51,180 nucleotides of DNA from Lentzea terrae (GTDB lineage: Bacteria; Actinomycetota; Actinomycetes; Mycobacteriales; Pseudonocardiaceae), in assembly GCF_003265345.1 (NCBI RefSeq), contig NZ_QFWW01000015.1, positions 25,442 through 76,621 on the forward strand, read 5' to 3'. The notes beneath the pieces are model-generated. The model searched no databases, had not been told where the DNA came from, and saw nothing but the letters and a program-made list of their open reading frames with translations. A program made the position numbers and the translations under genes. Positions 8,287 through 18,334 of the stretch are shown here, piece after piece. How positions within the stretch are numbered: position 1 is the first letter of the stretch; each line of letters opens with the position of its first letter.

Positions 8287-9403
8287 TCTCACCGCCGCAC
8301 AACGGAAACTGCGCGACGAGCTGCGCGAGTACTTCGCCGGCGTCATGTCGCCGCTGGAACGCGAGGCGATGCTGACCGAACGGCACGGCGCGACCTACCG
8401 CGAGCTGGTGCGCAGGCTCGGACGCGACGGCAGGCTCGGCGTCGGGTGGCCGGTCGAGTACGGGGGCCTCGGCTTCGGGCCGGTCGAGCAGCAGATCTTC
8501 GTCAACGAGGCGGCGCGCGCGGACGTCCCGCTGCCGTACGTGACGCTGCAGACGGTCGGGCCGACGTTGCAGGCGTTCGGCACGCAGGAGCAGAAGGACT
8601 TCTTCCTGCCGCGCATCCTCAGCGGCGACCTCCACTTCGCCATCGGCTACACCGAACCGGAGGCGGGCACCGACCTGGCCGCGTTGCGCACCAAGGCGGT
8701 TCGCGATGGTGATCACTACGTCGTCAACGGGCAGAAGACGTTCACGACGGGCGGGCACGACGCCGACTACGTGTGGCTGGCCTGCCGCACCGGTGCGCCG
8801 GACTCGCGGCACAAGGGCATCACGATCCTGATCGTCGACACCCAGGACCCCGGCTACTCGTGGACGCCGATCATCACGTGCGACGGCGCACATCACGTCA
8901 ACGCGACCTACTACAACGACGTGCGAGTGCCTTTGAACAGGCGAGTGGGCGAGGAGGACAAGGGCTGGCGGCTGATCACCACCCAGCTCAACCACGAGCG
9001 CGTGATGCTCGGGCCGTCCGGCAGGCTCGGCGCGCTGCTCGAGCGGGTCCACAGCTGGGCCGCCGAACGCGAGTTGCTCGATCTGCCGGACGTGCGCCGG
9101 GCGTTGGCGGAGGCGCGGGCCGTGCACCGGGTGAACGAGCTGCTCAACTGGCAGGTCGCGAGCGGCGAGGTGTCGGTTGCGGACGCTTCGGCGACCAAGG
9201 TGTTCGCCGCGGACCGCACCCAGCGCGTCGGCAGGCTGCTGGACGAGCTGGTCGGACGGCACGGCGCCGACGCGGAACTGGTGCGGTGGCTGGACGTGCA
9301 GGCGCGCCGCAACCTCGTGCTCACGTTCGGCGGGGGCGTGAACGAGATCCAGCGCGAGCTGATCGCGAACATCGGGCTCGGCCTACCACGGGTGGTGCGA
9401 TGA
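8276..9403 (+). CDS. fadE29: Acyl-CoA dehydrogenase subunit, FadE29/ChsE2-like
   Basis: This 375-residue partner ACAD has YTEPEAGTDLAALRTKAVRD (about 128-147), GQKTFTTGGHDADYVW, and the C-terminal FGGGVNEIQRELIANIGLGL. Together with the preceding FadE28-like chain it would form the ChsE1-ChsE2 heterotetramer acting on 3-oxo-4-pregnene-20-carboxyl-CoA. The ATG at 8276 lies within the end of fadE28, and the stop overlaps the chsH2 start (ATGA), so all five downstream genes are tightly coupled. Confidence 0.9.
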   Translation: MFIDLTAAQRKLRDELREYFAGVMSPLEREAMLTERHGATYRELVRRLGRDGRLGVGWPVEYGGLGFGPVEQQIFVNEAARADVPLPYVTLQTVGPTLQAFGTQEQKDFFLPRILSGDLHFAIGYTEPEAGTDLAALRTKAVRDGDHYVVNGQKTFTTGGHDADYVWLACRTGAPDSRHKGITILIVDTQDPGYSWTPIITCDGAHHVNATYYNDVRVPLNRRVGEEDKGWRLITTQLNHERVMLGPSGRLGALLERVHSWAAERELLDLPDVRRALAEARAVHRVNELLNWQVASGEVSVADASATKVFAADRTQRVGRLLDELVGRHGADAELVRWLDVQARRNLVLTFGGGVNEIQRELIANIGLGLPRVVR

Positions 9404-10287
9404 TCGACATCGAGAAAGAAGCGGCGCGCATCGCCGAACAGGGCGAGTCGGCGCCACGGCTGGCGCGGGATCCGGTCAACCTGCCGATGATCAACAACTG
9501 GCTGGAGGCGCTCGGCGACCGGCATCCCGGCTACACCGAGGTCGCGCCGCCCGCGATGGTCCAGGTGTGGACGATGGGTGGGCTGCACGGGCAGCGCACG
9601 CTGGACGACCCGCTCGGCGCGATGATGAAGATCCTGGACGAGGCCGGGTTCACGTCGGTCGTGGCGACGAACAGCGACCAGACGTACCACCGGTATTTGC
9701 GCGTGGGTGAGCACCTGTCGGTGACGTCGACGTTGGAGGACGTGACGGGGCCGAAGAAGACGGCGCTGGGCGAGGGTTGGTTCGTCACGACGAGGAGTAC
9801 CTGGTACGTCGGGGACGAGCCGGTGGCCGAGATGCGGTTCCGGGTGTTGAAGTTCCGCCCGGCCGAGAAAGCGGTGCAGCAACCAGAAGCACCAAAAGCA
9901 CAGGCGATCAGGCCCTCGATCAACCGCGACACCGAGTACTTCTGGGACGGCTGCCGGGAAGGTGAGCTGCGCATCCAACGCTGCGGCGGTTGCGGCCTGC
10001 TGCGCCACCCACCCGGCCCGATGTGCCCGGAATGCGGTGCCACCAAACCGAAGTACCTCGTCTCGGACGGCCGCGGCGTGGTCTACAGCTACGTCGTGCA
10101 CCACCACCCGCAGGTGCCGGGCAAGCAGACCCCGTTCGTCGTCGCCCTGGTCGAACTGGACGAGGGCGTGCGGATGCTCGGCGAGCTCGACGGCGAACCG
10201 AGCATCGGGCTACCGGTCGAGGTCGTGTTCACGAAGGTCGACGACGAACTGACGATGCCGAGCTGGAGGCCCCGTGCGGATCGGTGA
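9400..10287 (+). CDS. chsH2: ChsH2: MaoC-like hydratase domain fused to DUF35 (zinc/OB-fold) domain
   Basis: This 295-residue protein has an N-terminal hotdog (MaoC-like) domain (about 1-155). A short Pro/Ala/Gln linker leads to a C-terminal DUF35 domain with a zinc ribbon, C195, C198, C209 and C212, then an OB-fold. In known systems ChsH1-ChsH2 hydrates the side-chain enoyl-CoA, and the DUF35 domain docks the aldolase Ltp2. The next two genes are exactly those partners. ATG 9400 overlaps the fadE29 stop. The domain order and length are normal for the family. Confidence 0.92.
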   Translation: MIDIEKEAARIAEQGESAPRLARDPVNLPMINNWLEALGDRHPGYTEVAPPAMVQVWTMGGLHGQRTLDDPLGAMMKILDEAGFTSVVATNSDQTYHRYLRVGEHLSVTSTLEDVTGPKKTALGEGWFVTTRSTWYVGDEPVAEMRFRVLKFRPAEKAVQQPEAPKAQAIRPSINRDTEYFWDGCREGELRIQRCGGCGLLRHPPGPMCPECGATKPKYLVSDGRGVVYSYVVHHHPQVPGKQTPFVVALVELDEGVRMLGELDGEPSIGLPVEVVFTKVDDELTMPSWRPRADR

Positions 10288-10657
10288 TTCCCTGCCGGAG
10301 TGGCACGTCGAGGCCACGCCCACGTTCGTGATCAGCACCGCGATCGCGACGCGGGACTTCCAGGACGTGCACCACGACCGCGACCTGGCGATCCAGCGCG
10401 GGTCGAAGGACATCTTCATCAACATCCTGACCACCACCGGCCTGGTGCAGCGGTACGTCACGGACTGGGCGGGCCCGGAGGCGTTGGTGCGTCAGGTGAA
10501 CATCCGGCTCGGCGCGCCCTGCTACGCCTACGACACGCTGAAGTTCTTCGGCCAGGTGATAGGCAGAAGCGATCAGGACCTGACCATCGAGGTCGTCGGC
10601 AGGACCGGGCACGGTGACCACGTCACCGGAACAGTGAAGATCGAGGTGCCGGCATGA
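10274..10657 (+). CDS. chsH1: ChsH1: small MaoC-like enoyl-CoA hydratase subunit
   Basis: This 127-residue single hotdog protein begins VRIGDSLPEWHVEATPTFVI. The sequence IATRDFQDVHHDRDLA carries the Asp/His pair of the MaoC hydratase site; the neighbouring ChsH2 hotdog has no obvious equivalent, in line with known ChsH1-H2 heteromers where ChsH1 carries the active site. The GTG start at 10274 overlaps chsH2 by 14 bp, and its stop overlaps the ltp2 ATG. Confidence 0.9.
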   Translation: MRIGDSLPEWHVEATPTFVISTAIATRDFQDVHHDRDLAIQRGSKDIFINILTTTGLVQRYVTDWAGPEALVRQVNIRLGAPCYAYDTLKFFGQVIGRSDQDLTIEVVGRTGHGDHVTGTVKIEVPA

Positions 10658-11814
10658 CCGCCGCGATCGTGGGAATCGGCGCGACCGACTTCTCCAAGGA
10701 CTCCGGGCGCAGCGAACTGCAGCTGGCCGCGGAAGCTGTCCGGGCCGCACTGCAGGACGCCGGGCTGGAACCGTCTGATGTGGACGGTCTGGTCAGCTTC
10801 ACCATGGACACCAACGCCGAGATCGCGGTGGCGCGCGAGCTGGGCATCCCGGAGCTGACGTTCTTCAGCCGCGTCCACTACGGCGGCGGCGCGGCCTGCG
10901 CGACGGTGCAGCAGGCCGCGATGGCGGTCGAGACCGGTGCGGCGAAGGTCGTCGTGTGCTACCGCGCGTTCAACGAACGGTCCGGGCACCGGTTCGGCCA
11001 GGTGCAGACGGCGGCGGCGGTGAACATCGACAACAGCTGGTCGTATCCGATGGGGCTGGGCACGCCGGCCGCGATGGTCGCGATGTTCGCCCGGCGGTAC
11101 ATGCACGAGTACGGCGCCACGAGCGAAGACTTCGGCCGGATCGCCGTGATCGACCGCAAGCACGCCGCCACCAACCCGCACGCCTGGTTCCACAACCGGC
11201 CGATCACGCTCGACGACCACCAGGCGTCTCGGTGGATTTCGGAACCGTTGCGGTTGCTCGACTGTTGTCAGGAGACCGACGGTGGCGTGGCCATCGTCGT
11301 CACTTCACCAGAACGCGCCCGCGACCTGCCGAACAAGCCCGCGCACATCAAGGCTGCCACGCAGGGCAGCAGCGTGGACCAGTTCACGATGACCAGCTAC
11401 TACCGCGACGACCTGACCAGGTTGCCCGAGATGGGCGTGGTGGCGCGAGGCCTGTGGGAGAAGTCGGGCATCGGTCCGTCCGATGTGGACGTCGCGGTGC
11501 TCTACGACCACTTCACACCGTTCGTCCTCGTTCAACTCGAAGAGCTGGGTTTCTGCGGAAGGGGCGAGGCCAAGGACTTCGTGGCGTCGGGTGCGCTGGA
11601 ACTGGACGGGACGTTGCCGCTCAACCCGCACGGCGGTCAGCTCGGTGAGGCCTACCTGCACGGCATGAACGGCATCGCCGAGGGTGTCCGGCAGGTGCGC
11701 GGCACCGCGGTGAACCAGGTGGCTGAGGTGAACCACGTCCTGGTCACCGCGGGCACCGGCGTCCCGACCAGCGGCCTGGTACTGGCCGACTCCATCGAAT
11801 CGGTTCGACCATAG
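10654..11814 (+). CDS. ltp2: Ltp2: thiolase-fold steroid side-chain aldolase
   Basis: This 386-residue thiolase-superfamily protein matches Ltp2, which performs the retro-aldol release of propionyl-CoA from the 17-hydroxy C22 thioester to give the 17-ketone androstenedione. The usual thiolase nucleophilic Cys motif is absent. Tyrosines resembling the catalytic tyrosines of Ltp2 occur in TSYYRDD (249/250) and GEAYLHG (334). It needs ChsH2's DUF35 domain, encoded just upstream. It is the last gene of the fadE34 operon. Unusually, bases 11705-11777 near its 3' end recur at 13427-13499 beyond the next gene (see repeat entries), and its C-terminal tail after TSGL differs from that of the second copy. 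Confidence 0.92.
   Translation: MTAAIVGIGATDFSKDSGRSELQLAAEAVRAALQDAGLEPSDVDGLVSFTMDTNAEIAVARELGIPELTFFSRVHYGGGAACATVQQAAMAVETGAAKVVVCYRAFNERSGHRFGQVQTAAAVNIDNSWSYPMGLGTPAAMVAMFARRYMHEYGATSEDFGRIAVIDRKHAATNPHAWFHNRPITLDDHQASRWISEPLRLLDCCQETDGGVAIVVTSPERARDLPNKPAHIKAATQGSSVDQFTMTSYYRDDLTRLPEMGVVARGLWEKSGIGPSDVDVAVLYDHFTPFVLVQLEELGFCGRGEAKDFVASGALELDGTLPLNPHGGQLGEAYLHGMNGIAEGVRQVRGTAVNQVAEVNHVLVTAGTGVPTSGLVLADSIESVRP
11705..11777. repeat. Direct repeat copy A (3' end of ltp2)
   Basis: These 73 bp encode Ltp2 residues about 351-375 (AVNQVAEVNHVLVTAGTGVP, then TSGL). The copy at 13427-13499 matches at 69 of 73 positions by eye. All four mismatches are third-codon-position synonymous changes in the ltp2 frame. 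Confidence 0.9.
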
Positions 11815-11845
11815 ACGTCTTCGTTCGACGGGTGCGCCTTGCCGG

Positions 11846-13398
<1,553 letters not shown>

Positions 13399-13426
13399 GC
13401 ACCGCGTTGGCGAGCACGGGACGGTC

Positions 13427-13499
13427 CCGCGGTGAACCAGGTGGCTGAGGTCAACCACGTCCTGGTCACCGCGGGAACCGGCGTTCCGACGAGCGGCCT
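13427..13499. repeat. Direct repeat copy B (remnant of an ltp2-like 3' end)
   Basis: Read in the ltp2 frame it encodes the same AVNQVAEVNHVLVTAGTGVP and TSGL, then GAS and a TAG at 13510-13512. There is an in-frame stop upstream at 13396 and no start, so it is not a gene. It begins about 30 bp after the arabinofuranosidase stop and ends on the stop codon of the convergent Clp-N gene. Confidence 0.85.
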
Positions 13500-14448
13500 A
13501 GGCGCGTCGTAGGCGGTCCCGCATCACCTTGCGCATCATGGTCAGCAGCCCCTTGGGCTCCTCCTCCTGCACCGGCTGGAGGTACCCGAGCAGCTTGTGC
13601 AGCAGCTCGTTGGTCGACGTCCACAGCGGCACGAAGTCGCCGGCGACCGGGCCGGTGCCGCGGATCGGGCCGCCGGTCACCTCGGTGATGCGCCGGACCA
13701 GGTCTAGGGTCTGTTCGTCGCGGAACACGAGCTGCACCTCGTCCTCGGTCAGCCGCACCTCCATCTTGCGCGCCGCGGCCTCTTCCGGCGTGGCGTCCGT
13801 GGTGCCTTCGGGATCGAGCTCGTCGATCTTCGCGGCGATGGCTTCCGGGTCGACACCGAGGTCGGCGAGCACGCGAGCCGCCATGCTGCCCTCGGAGCGG
13901 ACCAGCGCCTCCAGCAGGTGGTGGCTGCCGACCGGGCCCGCACCCGCGAGCGCCGATGCGGCGGAGAACGCCTCTTCCGCCGCCGTCGTGGACTTCTGGG
14001 TGCGGGCGGACGGTTCGGCGATCTCCGCCAGCACCAGCCTGCGCACGCGGTCCAGGTCGTCGGCCTGCCGGACGAGGACCTTGGCCGCGACCCCCTCGCC
14101 CTCCCTGATCAGGCCCAGCAGGATGTGTTCCGGGCCGATGTGGTTGTGGTTGAGGGCGAGCGCCTCGCGCAACGACAGCTCGAGCACTTTCTTCGCCCGC
14201 GGCGTGAAGGGGATGTGCCCTTCTTTTCGCGGCTCGGTGCCGGCGCCGACGATCTCGATCACGTCGGCCCGCACCGACTCCTTGGTCAGCCCGGCGCGGT
14301 GGAGCACCCTGGCCGCGACTCCGGCCGGCGCGTCGAACAGGCCGAGCAGCACGTGCTCGGTCCCGATGTAGTTGTGCTGCAACCCCCGCGAGATCTCCTG
14401 TGCGTGGACGACGACCTGGCGGGCCTCCCCGGTGAATCTCTCAAACAT
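13498..14448 (-). CDS. Clp N-domain protein without ATPase domain
   Basis: This 316-residue protein starts MFERFTGEARQVVVHAQEIS, a classical Clp_N repeat. The N-terminal Clp repeats HNYIGTEHVLLGLF (about 25-38) and HNHIGPEHILLGLIREGEGV (about 101-120) are followed by a third, weaker Clp_N-like region (about 155-215, GSHHLLEALVRSEGSMAARV). The acidic-to-basic C-terminal tail ends RDRLRRA. There is no Walker A/B AAA+ module, so it cannot unfold proteins itself. Such ClpC-N-like proteins may act as adaptors or bind damaged proteins, but the role here is unknown. It is divergent from the HTH gene at 14515, and its stop lies in repeat copy B. Confidence 0.85.
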   Translation of the reverse strand: MFERFTGEARQVVVHAQEISRGLQHNYIGTEHVLLGLFDAPAGVAARVLHRAGLTKESVRADVIEIVGAGTEPRKEGHIPFTPRAKKVLELSLREALALNHNHIGPEHILLGLIREGEGVAAKVLVRQADDLDRVRRLVLAEIAEPSARTQKSTTAAEEAFSAASALAGAGPVGSHHLLEALVRSEGSMAARVLADLGVDPEAIAAKIDELDPEGTTDATPEEAAARKMEVRLTEDEVQLVFRDEQTLDLVRRITEVTGGPIRGTGPVAGDFVPLWTSTNELLHKLLGYLQPVQEEEPKGLLTMMRKVMRDRLRRA

Positions 14449-14471
14449 GAAACCCAGCGTGCGCGCCTATG

Positions 14472-14501
14472 ATTGACCATGTCAATGCTGTGTCACTGAC
14501 A
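14472..14501. promoter_or_regulatory. Tandem palindromes in the divergent clpN-like/HTH promoter region
   Basis: ATTGACCATGTCAAT (14472-14486) is a perfect inverted repeat of ATTGAC/GTCAAT. TGTCACTGACA (14491-14501) is a second perfect palindrome with the same GTCA/TGAC half-site. They fill the 66-bp gap between the two divergent starts, and TTGACC within the first could serve as a -35. The adjacent HTH protein is the obvious candidate binder (inference). Confidence 0.5.
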
Positions 14502-14514
14502 GGGTGGGGTGGCA

Positions 14515-14880
14515 ATGTCAGGCGAATGGGAAGACCGGCTCTCCCGCTGGCAGGACGAACTGCGGCTGTTCGCGCAGCTGGACGAGACGCCGTGGGTGTC
14601 GCTCGCGCAGGCCGAGGCGGAGACCGGGGTGTCGCGCTCGGCCCTGCGCTCCTGGTACCGCAACGGCGAGATCGAGTCGCGCCTGGTCGACGGTCCGAAC
14701 GGGCCGCAGCGCCTGGTGCCGCTCGACGCCGTCGTGGAGCGGGCCGCGAAGTCGCCCCGGATCCAGCGGCGGGCCGAGCGCGAGATCGGCCTCGAAGCCC
14801 AGGTGACCCTGTTGCGTCACCGGATCGACCAGCTAGAACTGCGGCTGGCAGCACTGGAACGGAGGTCACCACCGACATGA
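14515..14880 (+). CDS. MerR/excisionase-like helix-turn-helix protein with C-terminal coiled coil
   Basis: This 121-residue protein has an HTH at about residues 27-75 (WVSLAQAEAETGVSRSALRS, then WYRNGEIESRLVDGPNG), in the style of MerR or excisionase winged helices. A heptad-rich helix (LEAQVTLLRHRIDQLELRLA) near the end suggests dimerisation. ATG 14515 is preferred over GTG 14509 because GGGG at 14505-14508 is then well spaced. The stop overlaps the DUF1835 gene start (ATGA), so the two are translationally coupled. It probably binds the tandem palindromes just upstream; the function is otherwise unknown. Confidence 0.75.
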   Translation: MSGEWEDRLSRWQDELRLFAQLDETPWVSLAQAEAETGVSRSALRSWYRNGEIESRLVDGPNGPQRLVPLDAVVERAAKSPRIQRRAEREIGLEAQVTLLRHRIDQLELRLAALERRSPPT

Positions 14881-15848
14881 CGTTCGACGAGGCGTTGCAC
14901 GTGAGCAACGGCGACAGCACCGACGTGCCCGCGCGGCAGGTCGTCTACTGGCGCGACTCCCTGCACGAAGGACCGGTGCCTGCCGTGGGGCCGGAGGAGC
15001 TCCGCCGGATCAGGGCCGAGTTCCTCGCGCAGAACAACGCCGACGAGGGCGCGGCCATGTTCGCCGAGCGGGACCGCACCCTGGAGGCGGCCAGGGACGG
15101 CGAGTACGTGCTGTGGTTCGAGGCGGACCTCTACGACCAGCTGCAGATCATCCAGATCCTCGACCGGCTGGCGGATCTCGGTGTGCCGGCCGAACGCATC
15201 ACGCTGATCTGCATCGGTGAGTATCCGGGCATCGCCCGTTTTGGCGGTCTCGGCGAGCTGACCGCGGACCAGTTGCGCGAGCTGCCCGCCACGAAAGCAT
15301 GCGCACGGCTGACACCGCCCGCGCTGGAACTCGCGGCACGGGCGTGGGCCGCATTCCGCGCACCGGCCCCGAAAGGCCTGGCCGCCATCGCCGCCACCCG
15401 CTCGGGCGAGCTCCGGTTCCTCGGCGAGGCGTTCGACCGCCTGGGCCGCGAGTATCCGTCCACTCGCGACGGTCTGGCGCTGACCGAACGGCGCGTGCTG
15501 GCCGCCGTCGCCGGTGGTGCGTCCGACGCCGGCACCGCGTTCGTTCGCGCCGCTGCCAGGGAGACGCGTCCCTACCTGGGCGACACGTGGTGCTTCGCGA
15601 TCATGGAACGGCTGGCGCGCGCGACCGTCCCGCTGCTCGACGCCGCGTCCGGCCCGATCGACCGGCACACGACCCTCAAGCTCACGCCCGCCGGAGCGGA
15701 AGTGCTTGCCGGGCGGGCGGATCACGTGGCGCTGAACGGCGTCGACCGGTGGATCGGGGGAGTGCACCTGCGGGGACAGCACCGCTGGGACGAGGGGATC
15801 GAGGCCGTCGTCAGCGCAGGGAGCGGTCAGCCGGACAGTCCGACCTGA
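14877..15848 (+). CDS. DUF1835 domain-containing protein
   Basis: This 323-residue protein has the DUF1835 N-terminal signature LHVSNGDSTDVPARQVVYWR followed by DSLHEGPVP (about residues 7-35). The C-terminal part (about 190-310) resembles the DUF3658/winged-helix-like half often attached to it (LTERRVLAAVAGGASDAGTA, HTTLKLTPAGAEVL). No catalytic residues are established for this family and no function is assigned. It is coupled to the HTH gene by an ATGA overlap and converges with the SnoaL-like gene by 22 bp. Confidence 0.8.
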   Translation: MTFDEALHVSNGDSTDVPARQVVYWRDSLHEGPVPAVGPEELRRIRAEFLAQNNADEGAAMFAERDRTLEAARDGEYVLWFEADLYDQLQIIQILDRLADLGVPAERITLICIGEYPGIARFGGLGELTADQLRELPATKACARLTPPALELAARAWAAFRAPAPKGLAAIAATRSGELRFLGEAFDRLGREYPSTRDGLALTERRVLAAVAGGASDAGTAFVRAAARETRPYLGDTWCFAIMERLARATVPLLDAASGPIDRHTTLKLTPAGAEVLAGRADHVALNGVDRWIGGVHLRGQHRWDEGIEAVVSAGSGQPDSPT

Positions 15849-16249
15849 GCCATCATTCCGGAACCGTCGAAGTACGCGCGTTCCTCGGCGATCAGGTCGT
15901 CGGGCCCGAGCGTCCAGAAGATGCCCATGTCCACGGCGAACCCCTTGCCGGTCGGTGGAATCTCACCGCCGGGGCCGGGCATCGGGCCGAGCATGGTTCC
16001 CGTCGCGTGCGCCTCCCACGCGAGTCCGTCGTGCGCGACCACCGGCTCCCAGGTGAGCGTCCACACCATGTCCGGGAAGGCCTGTCTGAACGTGGCGGCC
16101 GTGGCGACCACGGCGTCGCGGCCCTTGGTCGGCTGCGGCGAGAGCGGGTCGGTGAGCAGCACGTCCTCGGCGTACAACGGACCGAGGGCGGAGAGGTCAC
16201 CAGCGTTGAAGGCGTCGACGTACCTGCGCACCAGGTCTGCTCCGGCCAT
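15827..16249 (-). CDS. SnoaL-like (NTF2-fold) polyketide-cyclase/isomerase-type protein
   Basis: This 140-residue protein starts MAGADLVRRYVDAFNAGDLS, typical of SnoaL/NTF2-like proteins, with a cone-shaped alpha+beta fold expected throughout. Members include cyclases, ketosteroid isomerase relatives and many uncharacterised proteins, so the reaction cannot be given. It is divergent from the LuxR-type gene at 16386 with 136 bp between them, a common regulator/target arrangement. Confidence 0.75.
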   Translation of the reverse strand: MAGADLVRRYVDAFNAGDLSALGPLYAEDVLLTDPLSPQPTKGRDAVVATAATFRQAFPDMVWTLTWEPVVAHDGLAWEAHATGTMLGPMPGPGGEIPPTGKGFAVDMGIFWTLGPDDLIAEERAYFDGSGMMAQVGLSG

Positions 16250-16294
16250 GTCACGTCTCCTCGGTCTCGAACGGAACAGGACCCCTCGAATGTC

Positions 16295-16308
16295 GCCCTG
16301 ACCAGGGC
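16295..16308. promoter_or_regulatory. Palindrome in the SnoaL/LuxR intergenic region
   Basis: GCCCTGACCAGGGC has perfect 6-bp arms with a 2-nt centre, midway between the divergent starts at 16249 and 16386. It is a candidate site for the adjacent LuxR-type regulator; GC-rich chance palindromes are common, so support is weak. Confidence 0.3.
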
Positions 16309-16385
16309 CTCGGTCCATTCCAGAAATCTGGCAGAGCCGGCCCGTCCGGCTTACCGTGAAGTCGTCCCGGCGACTGGGAGACCGC

Positions 16386-17510
16386 ATGGCACGGCTGTCG
16401 AAGGAGCAGGCCGGCGAACGCGTTCGCCGGCTGGCCGGCGCGGGACTCGACACGCACGCCTTCTTCGAGGCGGCGGGCGTGACGGTGGCCCGCGCTGTCC
16501 CGATCGGTGGCGCGCCGCCGTTCTGGAACACCGTCGACCCGGCGTCGCACCTCATCACCAGCGTCCACTTCGAAGGCGACTGCTTCTTCGACGCCGGTGA
16601 GCAAACGCGCTGGGAGTACGTCGCGGATGACGTGAACAAGACCGCGGACGTGATCGAGAACCCGAGTGGCGTCCAGACGCTGCACGAGGTGACCGGTGGG
16701 CAGCCGGAACGCAGCACGGTCTTCCGCGAGTACCTGCGCCCGAGGGGCATCGAGCAGGAGGCCGCGGTGGCGCTGCGCGACCCGACCGGCCAGAACTGGG
16801 GCACCCTGCGGCTCAACCGGGCACCGGGCCAGCCGGAGTTCGACGCCGCCGAGCTCGCCTTCCTGCGCTGCATCGCACCGCACCTGGCCGGCGGGGTGCG
16901 GCGTGGACTGCTGATCGGCGAGGCAGCCGAGCCCGACTGGCCGGACGGACCCGGGCTGGTGGTCGTGGGCGACGGGCTGGCGCTCGAGTCGGCGTCTCCC
17001 AACGCGATCCGCTGGCTCGACGAGCTGAACACCCGCGATGGCGGCGTTCCGGCCGCCGTCCTGTCGGTCGCGGCTCGCGCACACACAGATGAGGAACGAG
17101 CCGTGGCGCGGGTGCGTGCCGGCTCGGGCAGGTGGTTCCTGCTCCACGGCACCCGCATGGCGCTGCCGGAGGGCACCCGAGCGGCCGTGATCATCGAACC
17201 CGTCGCGCGTGCTCGGATCGCGACGGTCCTGATGGCGGCCTACGGGCTCACGCCTCGTGAGCGCGAGATCACGAGGCTCGTGCTGCAGGGACTGGCCACC
17301 GCGAAGATCGCCGAAGCACTGGTCATCTCCCCGGTCACGGTCCAGCAGCACCTCAAGAGCATCTTCGCGAAGACCGGCGTCCACAGTCGACGGGACCTCG
17401 TGTGCACGGTCTTCCACGACCACTACGAGCCTCGGGTGCGGGACAACGAGGATCGACGGGTCGCCGCGCTGCCGGCTCGCGGGGGCCCGGTGTCACCCCG
17501 TCAGGGTTAG
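16386..17510 (+). CDS. LuxR-family transcriptional regulator with GAF-like N-terminal region
   Basis: This 374-residue protein has an N-terminal region (about 1-180) that looks like a GAF/PAS-type sensor (GIEQEAAVALRDPTGQNWGT, LRLNRAPGQPEFDAAELAFL). A C-terminal LuxR HTH (YGLTPREREITRLVLQGLAT, then KIAEALVISPVTVQQHLKSI) sits at about residues 282-345. ATG 16386 has a GGGAG site upstream, and a longer in-frame start at 16356 looks less likely. It is divergent from the SnoaL-like gene, a likely target. Its 3' end overlaps the convergent hsd4B by 18 bp. The signal is unknown. Confidence 0.82.
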   Translation: MARLSKEQAGERVRRLAGAGLDTHAFFEAAGVTVARAVPIGGAPPFWNTVDPASHLITSVHFEGDCFFDAGEQTRWEYVADDVNKTADVIENPSGVQTLHEVTGGQPERSTVFREYLRPRGIEQEAAVALRDPTGQNWGTLRLNRAPGQPEFDAAELAFLRCIAPHLAGGVRRGLLIGEAAEPDWPDGPGLVVVGDGLALESASPNAIRWLDELNTRDGGVPAAVLSVAARAHTDEERAVARVRAGSGRWFLLHGTRMALPEGTRAAVIIEPVARARIATVLMAAYGLTPREREITRLVLQGLATAKIAEALVISPVTVQQHLKSIFAKTGVHSRRDLVCTVFHDHYEPRVRDNEDRRVAALPARGGPVSPRQG

Positions 17511-18323
17511 CACGGCGTCGGTGAGCACGGGCCGGTCTGCCGCGGAAGTCGTCAGCACCAGCTGCGAGCCGTTCCGCCACACCCGAGTCGTCAGCGTCTC
17601 GCCGGGGAACACCACGCCCGCGAACTTCGCCCCGAACGACAGCACCTGCTCCGGTCCGTCCAGCAGCGCGTCGATCACCGCCTTGCACACCACCCCGTAC
17701 GTGCAGAGCCCGTGCAGGATCGGCTGGTCGAAGCCAGCCCGGGCAGCGAACTCCGGATCGGCGTGCAACGGGTTCCGGTCCCCGCACAGCCGATACAGGT
17801 AAGCCTGCTGCGGCAGCGTCGCGGTCTCGATCACGTCATCCGGCTCGCGGTCCGGCAGCTCGACCTTGCCGGACGGCCCGCGTTCACCGCCGAACCCGCC
17901 CTCGCCACGCGCGAAGATGCTGGACCGCGTGGTGTACAAGGCGGTGCCGTCCGGCGTCACGGCCGTCGACTCCTGCACGATCACTGCCGCCTTGCCCTTG
18001 TCCCAGACGTCCGCGATCCGCGTTCGCAGCACCGCCTCGCCCTCGGCCGGGAGGGCCGCGTGCACGGTGATCTCCTGCGTGCCGTGGAGTACCCGAGCGA
18101 GGTCGATGTCGACGCCGGGGAACGACACGACCGGCGGCGCGGTCTCGTGGAACCGGGGCGCGACGACGCCGAACGTCGGCAGCACCCGCAAGCCCTCTTC
18201 ATACACGTAGCGGAGTTCCGTCGCGCCCAAAGCCAGGTGGTAGAGCAGCACGTCCGAGTGCGTCCAGGAGAACTTGATCTCGGGAAGTTCCGCCCCGATC
18301 GCGACGTCCGGGTCGATCGGCAT
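17493..18323 (-). CDS. hsd4B: Hsd4B-like MaoC-family enoyl-CoA hydratase (double hotdog)
   Basis: This 276-residue protein has two hotdog halves. The C-terminal half carries the hydratase-2 motif LCGDRNPLHADPEFAARAGF (Asp/Asn-Pro-x-His). This is the architecture of Hsd4B (Rv3538-like), which hydrates a steroid side-chain enoyl-CoA during beta-oxidation. It is the last gene of the kstD-kshA-small protein-kshB-hsd4B operon, 11 bp after kshB. In mycobacteria hsd4B also follows kstD, which supports the symbol. ATG 18323 starts a complete first hotdog. Confidence 0.88.
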   Translation of the reverse strand: MPIDPDVAIGAELPEIKFSWTHSDVLLYHLALGATELRYVYEEGLRVLPTFGVVAPRFHETAPPVVSFPGVDIDLARVLHGTQEITVHAALPAEGEAVLRTRIADVWDKGKAAVIVQESTAVTPDGTALYTTRSSIFARGEGGFGGERGPSGKVELPDREPDDVIETATLPQQAYLYRLCGDRNPLHADPEFAARAGFDQPILHGLCTYGVVCKAVIDALLDGPEQVLSFGAKFAGVVFPGETLTTRVWRNGSQLVLTTSAADRPVLTDAVLTLTG

Positions 18324-18334
18324 GAAGCAACCCC

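Noticed and set aside
16251..17423. 390-codon minus-strand frame opposite the second LuxR-type gene
   Set aside because: Antisense to a gene with a clear LuxR helix-turn-helix; no domain features of its own.
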